Made by a program: the position numbers and the translations under genes | Assembly: GCF_900101395.1 (NCBI RefSeq) | Contig: NZ_FMZO01000006.1 | Location: 186,001-250,000 of the forward strand | Origin: Niabella drilacis | Lineage (GTDB): Bacteria > Bacteroidota > Bacteroidia > Chitinophagales > Chitinophagaceae | Direction of reading: 5' to 3' | Length of the DNA stretch: 64,000 nt | Shown: positions 52,502-59,944 of the stretch, piece by piece | Numbering within the stretch: the first letter of the stretch is position 1 | Layout of the letters: every line of letters starts with the position of its first letter | Notes under the pieces: model-generated | What the model saw: only the letters and a program-made list of their open reading frames with translations | Told to the model about the DNA's origin: nothing | The model's database searches: none

Positions 52502-52516
52502 CTTTGAAATACAAAG
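52502..52516. promoter_or_regulatory. Operator copy 2, CTTTG-N5-CAAAG
   Basis: CTTTG AAATA CAAAG followed by CACTTTT, 19 bases before the DUF4173 start. It is nearly identical in sequence and layout to copy 1 at 51546-51560. Confidence 0.7.
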
Positions 52517-52535
52517 CACTTTTAAATAAATAAAA

Positions 52536-53909
52536 ATGAAAAAGAATCCTGTCCTGCTCATCAGCGTTGCCGCGTTCGTAGCCCTGTTCTACAACCGGGA
52601 GCCGGGGCTAAACTTCAGCCTTTTTACGATCATGGCCTGGGGGGCCGTTTTCCTGACCACTCAAAAAGCAAATCACACAGCTACATTCTGGTGGTTAACC
52701 GGGGCATTGAGCATCGCAACAGGCGCTTTTGCCTGGTATGGTGACCCGATTTCATTTCTGGCCGTTTTTGCTTCTCTGGTCGTACTCACATGCAAGGCAC
52801 ATCACCCCGTCCTGAATGTATTGCTGGTGCCGTTTGCAGGTGCAGCCAATTTTATCAGCTTTATTTTCCGTGCACCCGTCCTTACCAGGTGGCTGCCGGT
52901 AAATGGTATTCTTACCCGTGCCTTTTATAAAAAAGCCATTTACTATTTCCTGCTCCCCGCACTGCTGGCGGCGATATTCCTGATCATCTACAGTTCCAGC
53001 AGCGACCTGTTCCAATCCTTTTTTCATATCAACTGGAATGCTGATTTCCTGCAGATCGGCTTCCTGACCGCGCTGGGATTCTTTCTCATGTTTTGTTTTA
53101 TACACTACTGGACCCCGCCCCAGCTGTTCCTGATTAATAACAGGCTCGGCGACCACTTCCAGGAAGCATACCGCCTGTCGTTACAGGGCGGGCAGCACCC
53201 CGATGCCGGCTTTCACCGCAAAAGCGCTGAGATCTCTTTAATACTGCTGAACATGCTCGTGCTGTTTTTTATTGTCACTTACTGCTTTGAACAATTTGGC
53301 AATACAACCACCGCCGGAAGCCTGAGCACGGCATTACATGAGCGGGTATACCTGCTTATCTTTTCGATTGCAATGGCGATCCTGGTAATTATGCTGTTCT
53401 TTAAAGGCAGTCTTAATTTTGACACAAAAGCACGCCTGCTCCGGAATAGCGCGTATATCTGGATCCTGTTAAACCTCTTTCTTGCCGGCATTGTAGCATT
53501 AAAGAACAACCAGTACATCGAAGCATACGGGCTTACATTTAAACGGATCGGGGTTCATATCTTCTTATTGCTTTGTATTACCGGGCTGCTTCTTACGATC
53601 CTAAAGATCAAAAACAGGAGAACCAATACTTACCTGGCCGGCCGTATGCTGTGGGCCTTCTATGCCACCCTGGTCATCGGCTGCGCCGTCAACTGGAGCT
53701 GGATCGTTACCAAATATAACCTGGAGCATCAACAATCGTTTGATATGGATTATGCACGCAGCCTGCCTTATAACCGTCAACTATTGTACAACACCAGGAT
53801 CCGGCAGGAAACGCCTGATAAAAAAACACCATTTATACAACAGATCGAAGCAGAACAAAAAAGGCCGTTGCTATCCAAAACACTCTATTATCAGTTTATA
53901 AAATTTTAA
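52536..53909 (+). CDS. DUF4173/DUF4153 family polytopic membrane protein
   Basis: 457 residues with about eleven membrane helices in the first 380 residues and a soluble C-terminal tail (YNLEHQQSFDMDYARSLPYN and onward). The pattern ERVYLLIFSIAMAILVIMLF, RNSAYIWILLNLFLAGIVAL and YGLTFKRIGVHIFLLLC is typical of DUF4173. The function is unknown. In other Bacteroidota the family is also linked to a small winged-helix regulator gene, as here. It is under operator copy 2. Confidence 0.85.
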   Translation: MKKNPVLLISVAAFVALFYNREPGLNFSLFTIMAWGAVFLTTQKANHTATFWWLTGALSIATGAFAWYGDPISFLAVFASLVVLTCKAHHPVLNVLLVPFAGAANFISFIFRAPVLTRWLPVNGILTRAFYKKAIYYFLLPALLAAIFLIIYSSSSDLFQSFFHINWNADFLQIGFLTALGFFLMFCFIHYWTPPQLFLINNRLGDHFQEAYRLSLQGGQHPDAGFHRKSAEISLILLNMLVLFFIVTYCFEQFGNTTTAGSLSTALHERVYLLIFSIAMAILVIMLFFKGSLNFDTKARLLRNSAYIWILLNLFLAGIVALKNNQYIEAYGLTFKRIGVHIFLLLCITGLLLTILKIKNRRTNTYLAGRMLWAFYATLVIGCAVNWSWIVTKYNLEHQQSFDMDYARSLPYNRQLLYNTRIRQETPDKKTPFIQQIEAEQKRPLLSKTLYYQFIKF

Positions 53910-53911
53910 TC

Positions 53912-53992
53912 ATGAAAGCCTATAATCTCCTCGTGCTTTTTACACTCCTGGCCACCATTGTGATCCTTACGGTACTGGTACTAAAAAAATAA
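53912..53992 (+). CDS. 26-residue single-helix membrane peptide
   Basis: ATG at 53912, 2 bases after the DUF4173 stop, encodes MKAYNLLVLFTLLATIVILT and six more residues ending LKK. It is one hydrophobic helix with basic ends, the next gene starting 3 bases later. The tight spacing on both sides and the helix-with-basic-ends composition favour a real small protein, but its length leaves the chance of a random frame open. Confidence 0.5.
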   Translation: MKAYNLLVLFTLLATIVILTVLVLKK

Positions 53993-53995
53993 CCT

Positions 53996-55408
53996 ATGAA
54001 AGTAAAGCTGATCCTTCCCGCGCTCGCAGAAGCTGAAAGCCCGTTCTGGCGGCCGATAAAATATTCATTATTCCCGCCACTCGGGCTTGCTACCCTTGCT
54101 GCTTACCTGTCGCCTGACGATGAAATAGACCTGCAGGACCAGCATGTAGAAGTATTGAACCTGGACGATGCACCGGACCTGGTGCTGATACAGGTTTATA
54201 TCACCAATGCCTACCGGGCCTACAGGATCGCAGATCAGTACCGGCAGAAGGGAGCTTATGTGATCCTGGGCGGTTTGCATGTAACGTCGCTCCCCGATGA
54301 GGCCCTGCCCCATGCCGACACGATCTTTACCGGCCCCGGGGAAGAGACCTTTCCCCGGTTCCTCGAAGATTTTAAAAAGGGAGTACCCAAAATGATCTAT
54401 CACTCATCCATACGCACCTTACAAAAAATCCCTCCCATACGACGGGACCTGATCAAACGGAACAGGTACCTCGTTCCAAATTCGATTGTCGTAACGCGGG
54501 GGTGTCCTCATCATTGTGCCTTTTGTTATAAGGACGCATTTTTTGAAGGAGGTAAAGGCTTTTACACCCAGCTTGTTGATGACGCCCTGGCGGAGATAGA
54601 GCGACTACCGGGCCGGCATTTATACTTCCTGGACGATCATCTGCTGGGCAACGCAAAATTTGCAACCAGCCTTTTCGAGGGAATGAAAGGAATGAACCGC
54701 GTTTTTCAGGCAGCTGCAACGGTTGACTCCGTTTTGAGAGGTGACCTTATTGAAAAAGCGGCCAGGGCAGGATTGAGAAGCCTGTTTGTAGGGTTTGAAA
54801 CATTTTCCCCTGAGAATTTAAAACAGGGTAATAAAAAGCAAAACCTGGAAAAGGATTATGTACAAGCTGTAAACCGGCTGCATTCTTTAGGCATTATGAT
54901 CAACGGGAGCTTTGTATTTGGTTTGGACGACGATGACCGAGACGTGTTTAAACGGACCGTCGACTGGGGCGTCAATAACGCCATTACCACGGCCACCTTT
55001 CACATACTGACACCCTACCCCGGCACACGCCTGTATAAGAGCATGGAACAGCAGGGCCGGATCCTTACAAAGAACTGGGATCAATACGACACAAGGCAGG
55101 TTGTATATCAAACAACGGGGCTTACTGCCGCAGAACTAAAAGACGGATATGACTGGGCCTACCAATCGTTTTACAGCTGGTCAAATATTTTCAAAAGCAG
55201 CTTTTCCCATAATGCATTAAAGCATCAGCTAAAACATTTACTCTATGCCGGAGGCTGGAAAAAATTTGAACCATTGTGGAACTTTCTTATCAAAACCCGA
55301 AACCTGAACCATATGCTTCCCCTACTGGAGTCGATCCTGTCAAAGGTGAAAGAGAAGAAAACAGATCTGCATACGCACGTTCATATTCCGGCAACAAACA
55401 AAGCCTGA
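53996..55408 (+). CDS. B12-binding-domain radical SAM protein
   Basis: 470 residues. The N-terminal cobalamin-binding-like Rossmann domain (about 1-130: PLGLATLAAYLSPDDE, GAYVILGGLHVTSLPDEALP, IFTGPGEETFPRFLED) is followed by a radical SAM barrel with the [4Fe-4S] motif RGCPHHCAFCY (Cys170, Cys174, Cys177). Then come FLDDHLLGN, LFVGFETFSPENL, MINGSFVFGLDDDDRDVF and TPYPGTRLYKSM, as in class B-type methyltransferases and related oxidases. The substrate cannot be read. It belongs to the transcript of the DUF4173/peptide genes (3-base gap), a membrane or lipid context. Confidence 0.9.
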   Translation: MKVKLILPALAEAESPFWRPIKYSLFPPLGLATLAAYLSPDDEIDLQDQHVEVLNLDDAPDLVLIQVYITNAYRAYRIADQYRQKGAYVILGGLHVTSLPDEALPHADTIFTGPGEETFPRFLEDFKKGVPKMIYHSSIRTLQKIPPIRRDLIKRNRYLVPNSIVVTRGCPHHCAFCYKDAFFEGGKGFYTQLVDDALAEIERLPGRHLYFLDDHLLGNAKFATSLFEGMKGMNRVFQAAATVDSVLRGDLIEKAARAGLRSLFVGFETFSPENLKQGNKKQNLEKDYVQAVNRLHSLGIMINGSFVFGLDDDDRDVFKRTVDWGVNNAITTATFHILTPYPGTRLYKSMEQQGRILTKNWDQYDTRQVVYQTTGLTAAELKDGYDWAYQSFYSWSNIFKSSFSHNALKHQLKHLLYAGGWKKFEPLWNFLIKTRNLNHMLPLLESILSKVKEKKTDLHTHVHIPATNKA

Positions 55409-55420
55409 ATACCTGTAGGA

Positions 55421-56650
55421 TCAACGGTCTGCGTACAGCAAATATTGCTTCCGCATTTTCTTATACTGACTCAGCCCCGGCTCCCAGGAATCCCGGATCT
55501 CTTTTACAGACCTGCCGGCCATGATCTGTTTTTTAAAATCATAGACCCCAGCAAGGCCGTCGATACTACCCATCTGGTTGCTTTGGCTGCGGTCAAAGAA
55601 CCGTTCCTTATCCGGGTAGGCATTGTAAAGCTCGATCATCCAGTCCAGATTGATACGGCGCTCGTTGCGGAGTTTACTAACATCATAATTTCTCAGGTCG
55701 AGCCCGTAGCAAACCTGGTTCATATGCAAAGGCGTTTCGCTCATCCCCGGAATGCTTACCGGTGTAAACGAAAATGAATATTTCCCTTTTAATAAGGGGC
55801 TTCCGAAAACAGTGAACGGGTATTGTGTTCCCCTTCCATGATTCATAATGGTTCCTTCAAACAAACAGACAGAAGGATATAAGAGGATACTTTGCTGCGT
55901 ATTCAGGTTGGGGGATGGTTTTACCGGCAGCACATATTCCATACCATGGTTATAATTGGCCACCGGGATGATCTTCAGCCTGCATTTCTTTTTATTATAG
56001 GTCCATCCCTCACCGTTGACCATCCGGGCAAATTCTGCTACGGTCAGGCCATGTGCAATCGGGATGGGGAACTGACCGATCCCCGATTTCAGCCGCATAT
56101 CCAGCACCGGCCCGTCAATAAGATAACCATTCGGGTTGGGCCGGTCGAGGATCATCAGCTCTTTATCATTATCGGCACAGGCTTCCATAATATCGCGCAG
56201 GGTATTGATATTGGTGTAAAAACGGCAGCCTACATCCTGCACATCATAGATCATCAGGTCCACATCCGCCAGATCTGCATTGCTGGGTTTGCGTTTTTTT
56301 CCATACAGTGAAATGATCGGGATACCGGTTTCGGGATCCGTTTCATCACTTACTTTTGCGCCATTGCTGGCGTTTCCTCTAAACCCATGCTCGGGACCAA
56401 ATACCTTTACAATATTTACCCCCCGCTTCAGCAGGCTATCTACCAGGTGCTTACTCCCGATAATAGTAGTGGGGTTGGCCAGCACCGCTACCCGCTTACC
56501 CTTTAAGTAGGGAAGATACTTTTCCGTTTGATCGGCGCCGGTACGGATCGCAGGCTTTACAACATCCGGAACCGGGGTCTGCGATACCGGCTTATAACCA
56601 GCCAGGCAAAATCCTATAGAAAACAGCAGACCTGTAATGATCCATTTCAT
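55421..56650 (-). CDS. namZ: Exo-beta-N-acetylmuramidase NamZ (DUF1343)
   Basis: 409 residues from the ATG at 56650, which gives a signal peptide (MKWIITGLLFSIGFCLAG); the longer frame from 56680 would add a charged leader. DUF1343 signatures: VAVLANPTTIIGSKHLVDSL, VKVFGPEHGFRGNASNGAKV, VDLMIYDVQDVGCRFYTNIN, MILDRPNPNG, and FEGTIMNHGRGTQYPF. The family (glycosidase family 171) removes terminal N-acetylmuramic acid from peptidoglycan fragments for recycling, in the periplasm or outside the cell. It lies 26 bases after osmC on the same strand. Confidence 0.85.
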   Translation of the reverse strand: MKWIITGLLFSIGFCLAGYKPVSQTPVPDVVKPAIRTGADQTEKYLPYLKGKRVAVLANPTTIIGSKHLVDSLLKRGVNIVKVFGPEHGFRGNASNGAKVSDETDPETGIPIISLYGKKRKPSNADLADVDLMIYDVQDVGCRFYTNINTLRDIMEACADNDKELMILDRPNPNGYLIDGPVLDMRLKSGIGQFPIPIAHGLTVAEFARMVNGEGWTYNKKKCRLKIIPVANYNHGMEYVLPVKPSPNLNTQQSILLYPSVCLFEGTIMNHGRGTQYPFTVFGSPLLKGKYSFSFTPVSIPGMSETPLHMNQVCYGLDLRNYDVSKLRNERRINLDWMIELYNAYPDKERFFDRSQSNQMGSIDGLAGVYDFKKQIMAGRSVKEIRDSWEPGLSQYKKMRKQYLLYADR

Positions 56651-56676
56651 ACAACAAATACGTTTTATACTATTGA

Positions 56677-57171
56677 TCAATAAAAATTACCATCTTCCTG
56701 GTTCACGATTATTTCCGGCTGATGCTCCACAGGGAAGCTCACTGAATTGGCAATAAAACAAAACCGCTGGGCCTGTTTATGCAATTCCATTGCCGGTGTG
56801 GCTTTTGATGCATCGGTAATGGTAACAACAGGATGAAGCACTACCCGTGTAAAGCGACCGTTTCCATCCGGCTCCGTCTTCATACTTCCGCTTGCCGCAT
56901 CGGAATAAGCCGTTACCGCAATACCCGCCTCCGCACAAAGATGCAGGTACCAGAGCATGTGGCAGGCAGACAGGGAGGAAAGGAACAATTCTTCAGGATT
57001 ATACCTTTTGGCATCACCCCGGAAGGCGGGATCTGATGAACCCGGTATAACCGGCTTGCCTTCCACATTGATCATATGATCCCTGCTGTAAGCGCCATAC
57101 GTGGCGGTTCCTTTTCCCAGGTTACCACTCCACGTAACGCTTACCTGATAACTGTGTTCCTGATGCGCCAT
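56677..57171 (-). CDS. OsmC family peroxiredoxin-like protein
   Basis: 164 residues from the ATG at 57171 (MAHQEHSYQVSVTWSGNLGK). The two catalytic cysteines of the OsmC fold are present in FLSSLSACHMLWYLHLCAEA and RFCFIANSVSFPVE. OsmC/Ohr enzymes reduce organic hydroperoxides using dithiol donors, so a role in peroxide defence is likely; the finer OsmC/YhfA subtype is uncertain. It starts 22 bases after the VOC gene. Confidence 0.85.
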   Translation of the reverse strand: MAHQEHSYQVSVTWSGNLGKGTATYGAYSRDHMINVEGKPVIPGSSDPAFRGDAKRYNPEELFLSSLSACHMLWYLHLCAEAGIAVTAYSDAASGSMKTEPDGNGRFTRVVLHPVVTITDASKATPAMELHKQAQRFCFIANSVSFPVEHQPEIIVNQEDGNFY

Positions 57172-57193
57172 TTGCAAACCGTTAAAAAAAGAT

Positions 57194-57568
57194 TCAGCTG
57201 TTATGCGATAGCAGGTTAATGATCGCCCCGTTCGGGTCCCTTACAAAAAAACGGCGCACGCCCCAGGGCTCGTTGGCGATCGGATACGTTACGTCCAGCC
57301 CCTGTTCTGTTGCCTTTTTATACATGCTGTTTACATCTGACACTTCAATGGAAAGAAAAATACGCTCATTGTCCAGCTTCTCCTTCTTCTGATTCTCCAG
57401 CACATTGATCTGTGCTGTAGGATTGGTGCGGGAGGCAAATGTCAATACCCATCCGCGGTCCATAACGATATCCATATTCAGGAAACCGTGATAAAAAGCC
57501 CTGCTCTGCTCCAGATCATCCGAATAAATATTGGGAACAATCCGGTTTATAAAATTATCCTCTTTCAT
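57194..57568 (-). CDS. VOC (glyoxalase/bleomycin resistance) family protein
   Basis: 124 residues: RIVPNIYSDDLEQSRAFYHG at the start, WVLTFASRTNPTAQINVLEN, RIFLSIEVSDVNSMYKKATE, and GVRRFFVRDPNGAIINLLSH at the end, covering the two beta-alpha-beta-beta-beta repeats of the VOC fold. These bind metals or small electrophiles; no specific activity can be assigned. It heads a likely operon with osmC and namZ. Its promoter has an exact -7 box and a compound palindrome around the transcription start. Confidence 0.82.
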   Translation of the reverse strand: MKEDNFINRIVPNIYSDDLEQSRAFYHGFLNMDIVMDRGWVLTFASRTNPTAQINVLENQKKEKLDNERIFLSIEVSDVNSMYKKATEQGLDVTYPIANEPWGVRRFFVRDPNGAIINLLSHNS

Positions 57569-57597
57569 GCTGTTTCATTTGATGGTCCGGGACCGGG

Positions 57598-57625
57598 AGC
57601 AACAACCTGTTATAACATTGTTGCT
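57598..57625. promoter_or_regulatory. Compound palindrome at the VOC-osmC promoter
   Basis: AGCAACAA (57598-57605) and TTGTTGCT (57618-57625) are perfect inverted arms. Between them sits a perfect 10-bp palindrome, TGTTATAACA (57608-57617). On the minus strand it lies from about +1 onward relative to the -7 box at 57631-57638, a repressor position. Confidence 0.6.
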
Positions 57626-57630
57626 TCAGC

Positions 57631-57638
57631 CAAAGATA
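57631..57638 (-). promoter_or_regulatory. Promoter -7 box for the VOC gene
   Basis: TATCTTTG on the minus strand matches TAnnTTTG. It lies 62 bases before the ATG at 57568. Confidence 0.55.
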
Positions 57639-57771
57639 CTTCTTTAAAACGAAGTCCGGCTGCCGATCGTTGCATGGAAATGCCTGCATTTTTCTGCAGG
57701 ATCTACAGCCGGCCCCTGATCTCCTCTAAACCCTCTAAATAAATTAACGGAAAATTCATCATATTGTTACA

Positions 57772-58296
57772 CTACAACTCCAGTTTGTACAGCCAATAGC
57801 GCTTTCCGAGCCGTTGTTCTATTTCCCGGACAATACTGAATCCCAGGTGTTCATATAAGCGGCGCGCATTGCTCATCATCTCTGACGTATGCAACGCTAC
57901 AACCGTTTCTCCATTGCGCCGCGCCCATGCTATACAATCTTCCGTAAGCTTCCTGCCGATACCCCTGCCGCCAAAATCGGGACTGACGGTTAAAAAACGG
58001 ATATAAGACCAATCAGAAGGATAAAGATCCGTGGGATTCCCCTGAGGTACCAGGAAGACCATTCCCACGATCCGCCCTTCACCGGTTACGCAAACCAGGC
58101 ATTCACTTACGGAAAGCAGCTCCCGGTAAGTTTGCTCGCTATGGATCGATCCGGAAAGGCGCTGCCAGTCTGCCGCGGCCATATCTTTCTCAAACCCGCT
58201 CCAGGCCTCAATTCCCAGCCGCAACAACTGCTGCAGATCCGCTATAGAGCCCTTCCGGTAATGCATCTCAGGATATGCTTTCACAACCGTATTCAC
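57772..58296 (-). CDS. GNAT family N-acetyltransferase
   Basis: 174 residues. The acetyl-CoA-binding motif A is in LTVSPDFGGRGIGRKLTEDC (about 102-121) with the Q/RxxGxG/A pattern, preceded by VCVTGEGRIVGMVFLVPQGN (strand 2-4) and followed by MSNARRLYEHLGFSIVREIE. It transfers an acetyl group to an amine of an unknown acceptor. Its start overlaps the chorismate mutase stop by 4 bases (ATGA). Confidence 0.88.
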   Translation of the reverse strand: MNTVVKAYPEMHYRKGSIADLQQLLRLGIEAWSGFEKDMAAADWQRLSGSIHSEQTYRELLSVSECLVCVTGEGRIVGMVFLVPQGNPTDLYPSDWSYIRFLTVSPDFGGRGIGRKLTEDCIAWARRNGETVVALHTSEMMSNARRLYEHLGFSIVREIEQRLGKRYWLYKLEL

Positions 58297-58607
58297 CGGT
58301 CAGGTGTTTTCCAGTGCTCCAGTTCCTCATTTACAAAATGCCCGATCATCGTATGGTACACCGCTTCAATCAGCTCCGGCGAAACACCATGAGCAATGGC
58401 CAGTTGCTTTTTCGAGCCGATCACTGCTGCTACCCGTTCTTCATCCCGGACCGCTGTTTCCGTTCTTTTAAATTTTGCAGCGGCTTTTACAAATTGTGCC
58501 CGCCGGCCGATGAGGCGCACAATTGCTTCATCAATGACATCAATCTCCTTTCTTATGTCATCTATGTTATTGCAGTATTCCGGACTCATTCCCTGTTTTT
58601 TGGACAA
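58293..58607 (-). CDS. Chorismate mutase, AroQ fold (PchB-like)
   Basis: 104 residues of the all-helical AroQ type: DDIRKEIDVIDEAIVRLIGR (about 16-35) with the N-terminal catalytic Arg, RRAQFVKAAAKFKRTETAVR with the Lys, and ELIEAVYHTMIGHFVNEELE near the end. It rearranges chorismate to prephenate. PchB-type members also have isochorismate-pyruvate lyase activity; no siderophore or salicylate genes are near, so mutase activity is preferred. It is followed by the GNAT gene in the same transcript. Confidence 0.88.
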   Translation of the reverse strand: MSKKQGMSPEYCNNIDDIRKEIDVIDEAIVRLIGRRAQFVKAAAKFKRTETAVRDEERVAAVIGSKKQLAIAHGVSPELIEAVYHTMIGHFVNEELEHWKTPDR

Positions 58608-58692
58608 AAACTAAAGATACTCCATAATTTTCCCGGAGCCTGTTAAACTTTTTAACAGGAACATTGTTCTCCTTCAAACAATTTGATTACAG

Positions 58693-59010
58693 ATGGATCG
58701 TTCGCTTAAGAACCTACGGATATTCATGCGGATTGCCTTCCTGGAAGGGATTTCCTATCTTGTTTTACTGCTGGTGGCCATGCCTTTGAAATATTTTGCC
58801 CATATACCGGAAGGTGTAAAATATGTGGGCTGGGCGCATGGAGTGCTCTTTGTCCTTTTCTGTATTTATCTTCTTAAAGTTTGGGCAGAACTCAAATGGA
58901 GCTTTGGCAAAGCACTACTTGCTTTTATTGCCGCTCTCCTGCCGTTTGGCACTTTTGTACTGGATGCGAAATTAAAACGGGCATATCCCGCCGTTCATAC
59001 CGTTTCTTAA
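58693..59010 (+). CDS. DUF3817 family membrane protein
   Basis: 105 residues with three membrane helices (about 12-30, 44-62, 74-92). Signatures of DUF3817: FLEGISYLVLLLVAMPLKYF, GVKYVGWAHGVLFVLFCIYL, SFGKALLAFIAALLPFGTFV, and a basic C-terminus DAKLKRAYP. Function is unknown. It is divergent from the chorismate mutase gene, with only about 85 bases between. Confidence 0.88.
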   Translation: MDRSLKNLRIFMRIAFLEGISYLVLLLVAMPLKYFAHIPEGVKYVGWAHGVLFVLFCIYLLKVWAELKWSFGKALLAFIAALLPFGTFVLDAKLKRAYPAVHTVS

Positions 59011-59097
59011 AAACGCCCCCTGCGGGTTTAATTATAAGCGTCAAAAATAGCGCAGCGTGCAGGAGGAGGTGTAACTTAGCATACACTAATAAATGCT

Positions 59098-59868
59098 ATG
59101 CAATTCTTTGTAGAACCACAATCCATTGTACGGAGAATCTGGGGGAAAAGCGACACCGTGCTTTTTATTTTTGCAGGCGCCGCAGCCGAGTTTGCGCTCA
59201 ATAAGGCGGTAGACTGGCTTTACTTTACAGGCAAATTGCCTGCTGACCCGGTAGGCCGGTTGTTTTCCACCGTACAATATGCAAAAACGATTGTTTTTTC
59301 TTCTCTTAACCAGGCAGAGGAAGCCATCGGCCGGATGCGGAACATACACCAGGCAGTAGAACAAAGCAGGGGCTATCCTATACCGGACTGGGCTTACCGT
59401 GATGTTTTATTCATGCTGATCTATTATTCCATTGCCTCCTATGAACTGCTGGAAAAAAAACTTACCCCGGAAGAAAAGGAAGCCGTCTATAATGTCTTTT
59501 TCAGAGTAGGAACAACGATGGGATTGCAGGCATTGCCCCCAACCTATGCCGGGTGGCTGCCGTTGAGAAACCAGCACCTAATCCATAACCTGCAGAAAAG
59601 CGCCTATACCACCGACCTTTTTATGCAATACAAAAAACAACTGGGGGCGCTGCGGTTCAAGATACTGGTGGAAAGCCAGAAGCTATTGGTTCCTGGCAGG
59701 GTAAAAGAATTATTACACTTTACCGGTTTTTCATTTTTAACACCCATTATCCCTTTATATAAAGCAAGCCGGTTGATCAAGATGGACGGGGTCCTGAAAA
59801 ACCTGCTATTGCCGCCCCGTTACCGCGATCAGGTCCGCAGGCTGGATGAGCCACAGGGGTCTTACTAA
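59098..59868 (+). CDS. MpaB/Lcp-like (DUF2236) oxygenase-family protein
   Basis: 256 residues matching the ER-bound oxygenase mpaB/B'/rubber oxygenase (DUF2236) family: VLFIFAGAAAEFALNKAVDW, DPVGRLFSTVQYAKTIVFSS (family start motif with the conserved Arg and Thr), RNIHQAVEQSRGYPIPD with the His, YRDVLFMLIYYSIASYELLE. The fold is all-helical; a His-ligated heme is known in rubber oxygenase but has not been shown for this group. The substrate is unknown. It converges with clpC. Confidence 0.82.
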   Translation: MQFFVEPQSIVRRIWGKSDTVLFIFAGAAAEFALNKAVDWLYFTGKLPADPVGRLFSTVQYAKTIVFSSLNQAEEAIGRMRNIHQAVEQSRGYPIPDWAYRDVLFMLIYYSIASYELLEKKLTPEEKEAVYNVFFRVGTTMGLQALPPTYAGWLPLRNQHLIHNLQKSAYTTDLFMQYKKQLGALRFKILVESQKLLVPGRVKELLHFTGFSFLTPIIPLYKASRLIKMDGVLKNLLLPPRYRDQVRRLDEPQGSY

Positions 59869-59891
59869 ATACAGATGGCAGCCGGTAAAAA

Positions 59892-59915
59892 AACACCCCG
59901 CATGTGCAGGGTGTT
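59892..59915. terminator. Bidirectional terminator between the MpaB-like gene and clpC
   Basis: AACACCC (59892-59898) pairs with GGGTGTT (59909-59915), with further GCA/TGC pairs inside after one mismatch. An A-run on the left gives the clpC transcript a U-tail. Confidence 0.75.
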
Positions 59916-59944
59916 GTTATTAACCATTAAGTAGTAAAGTCGTT

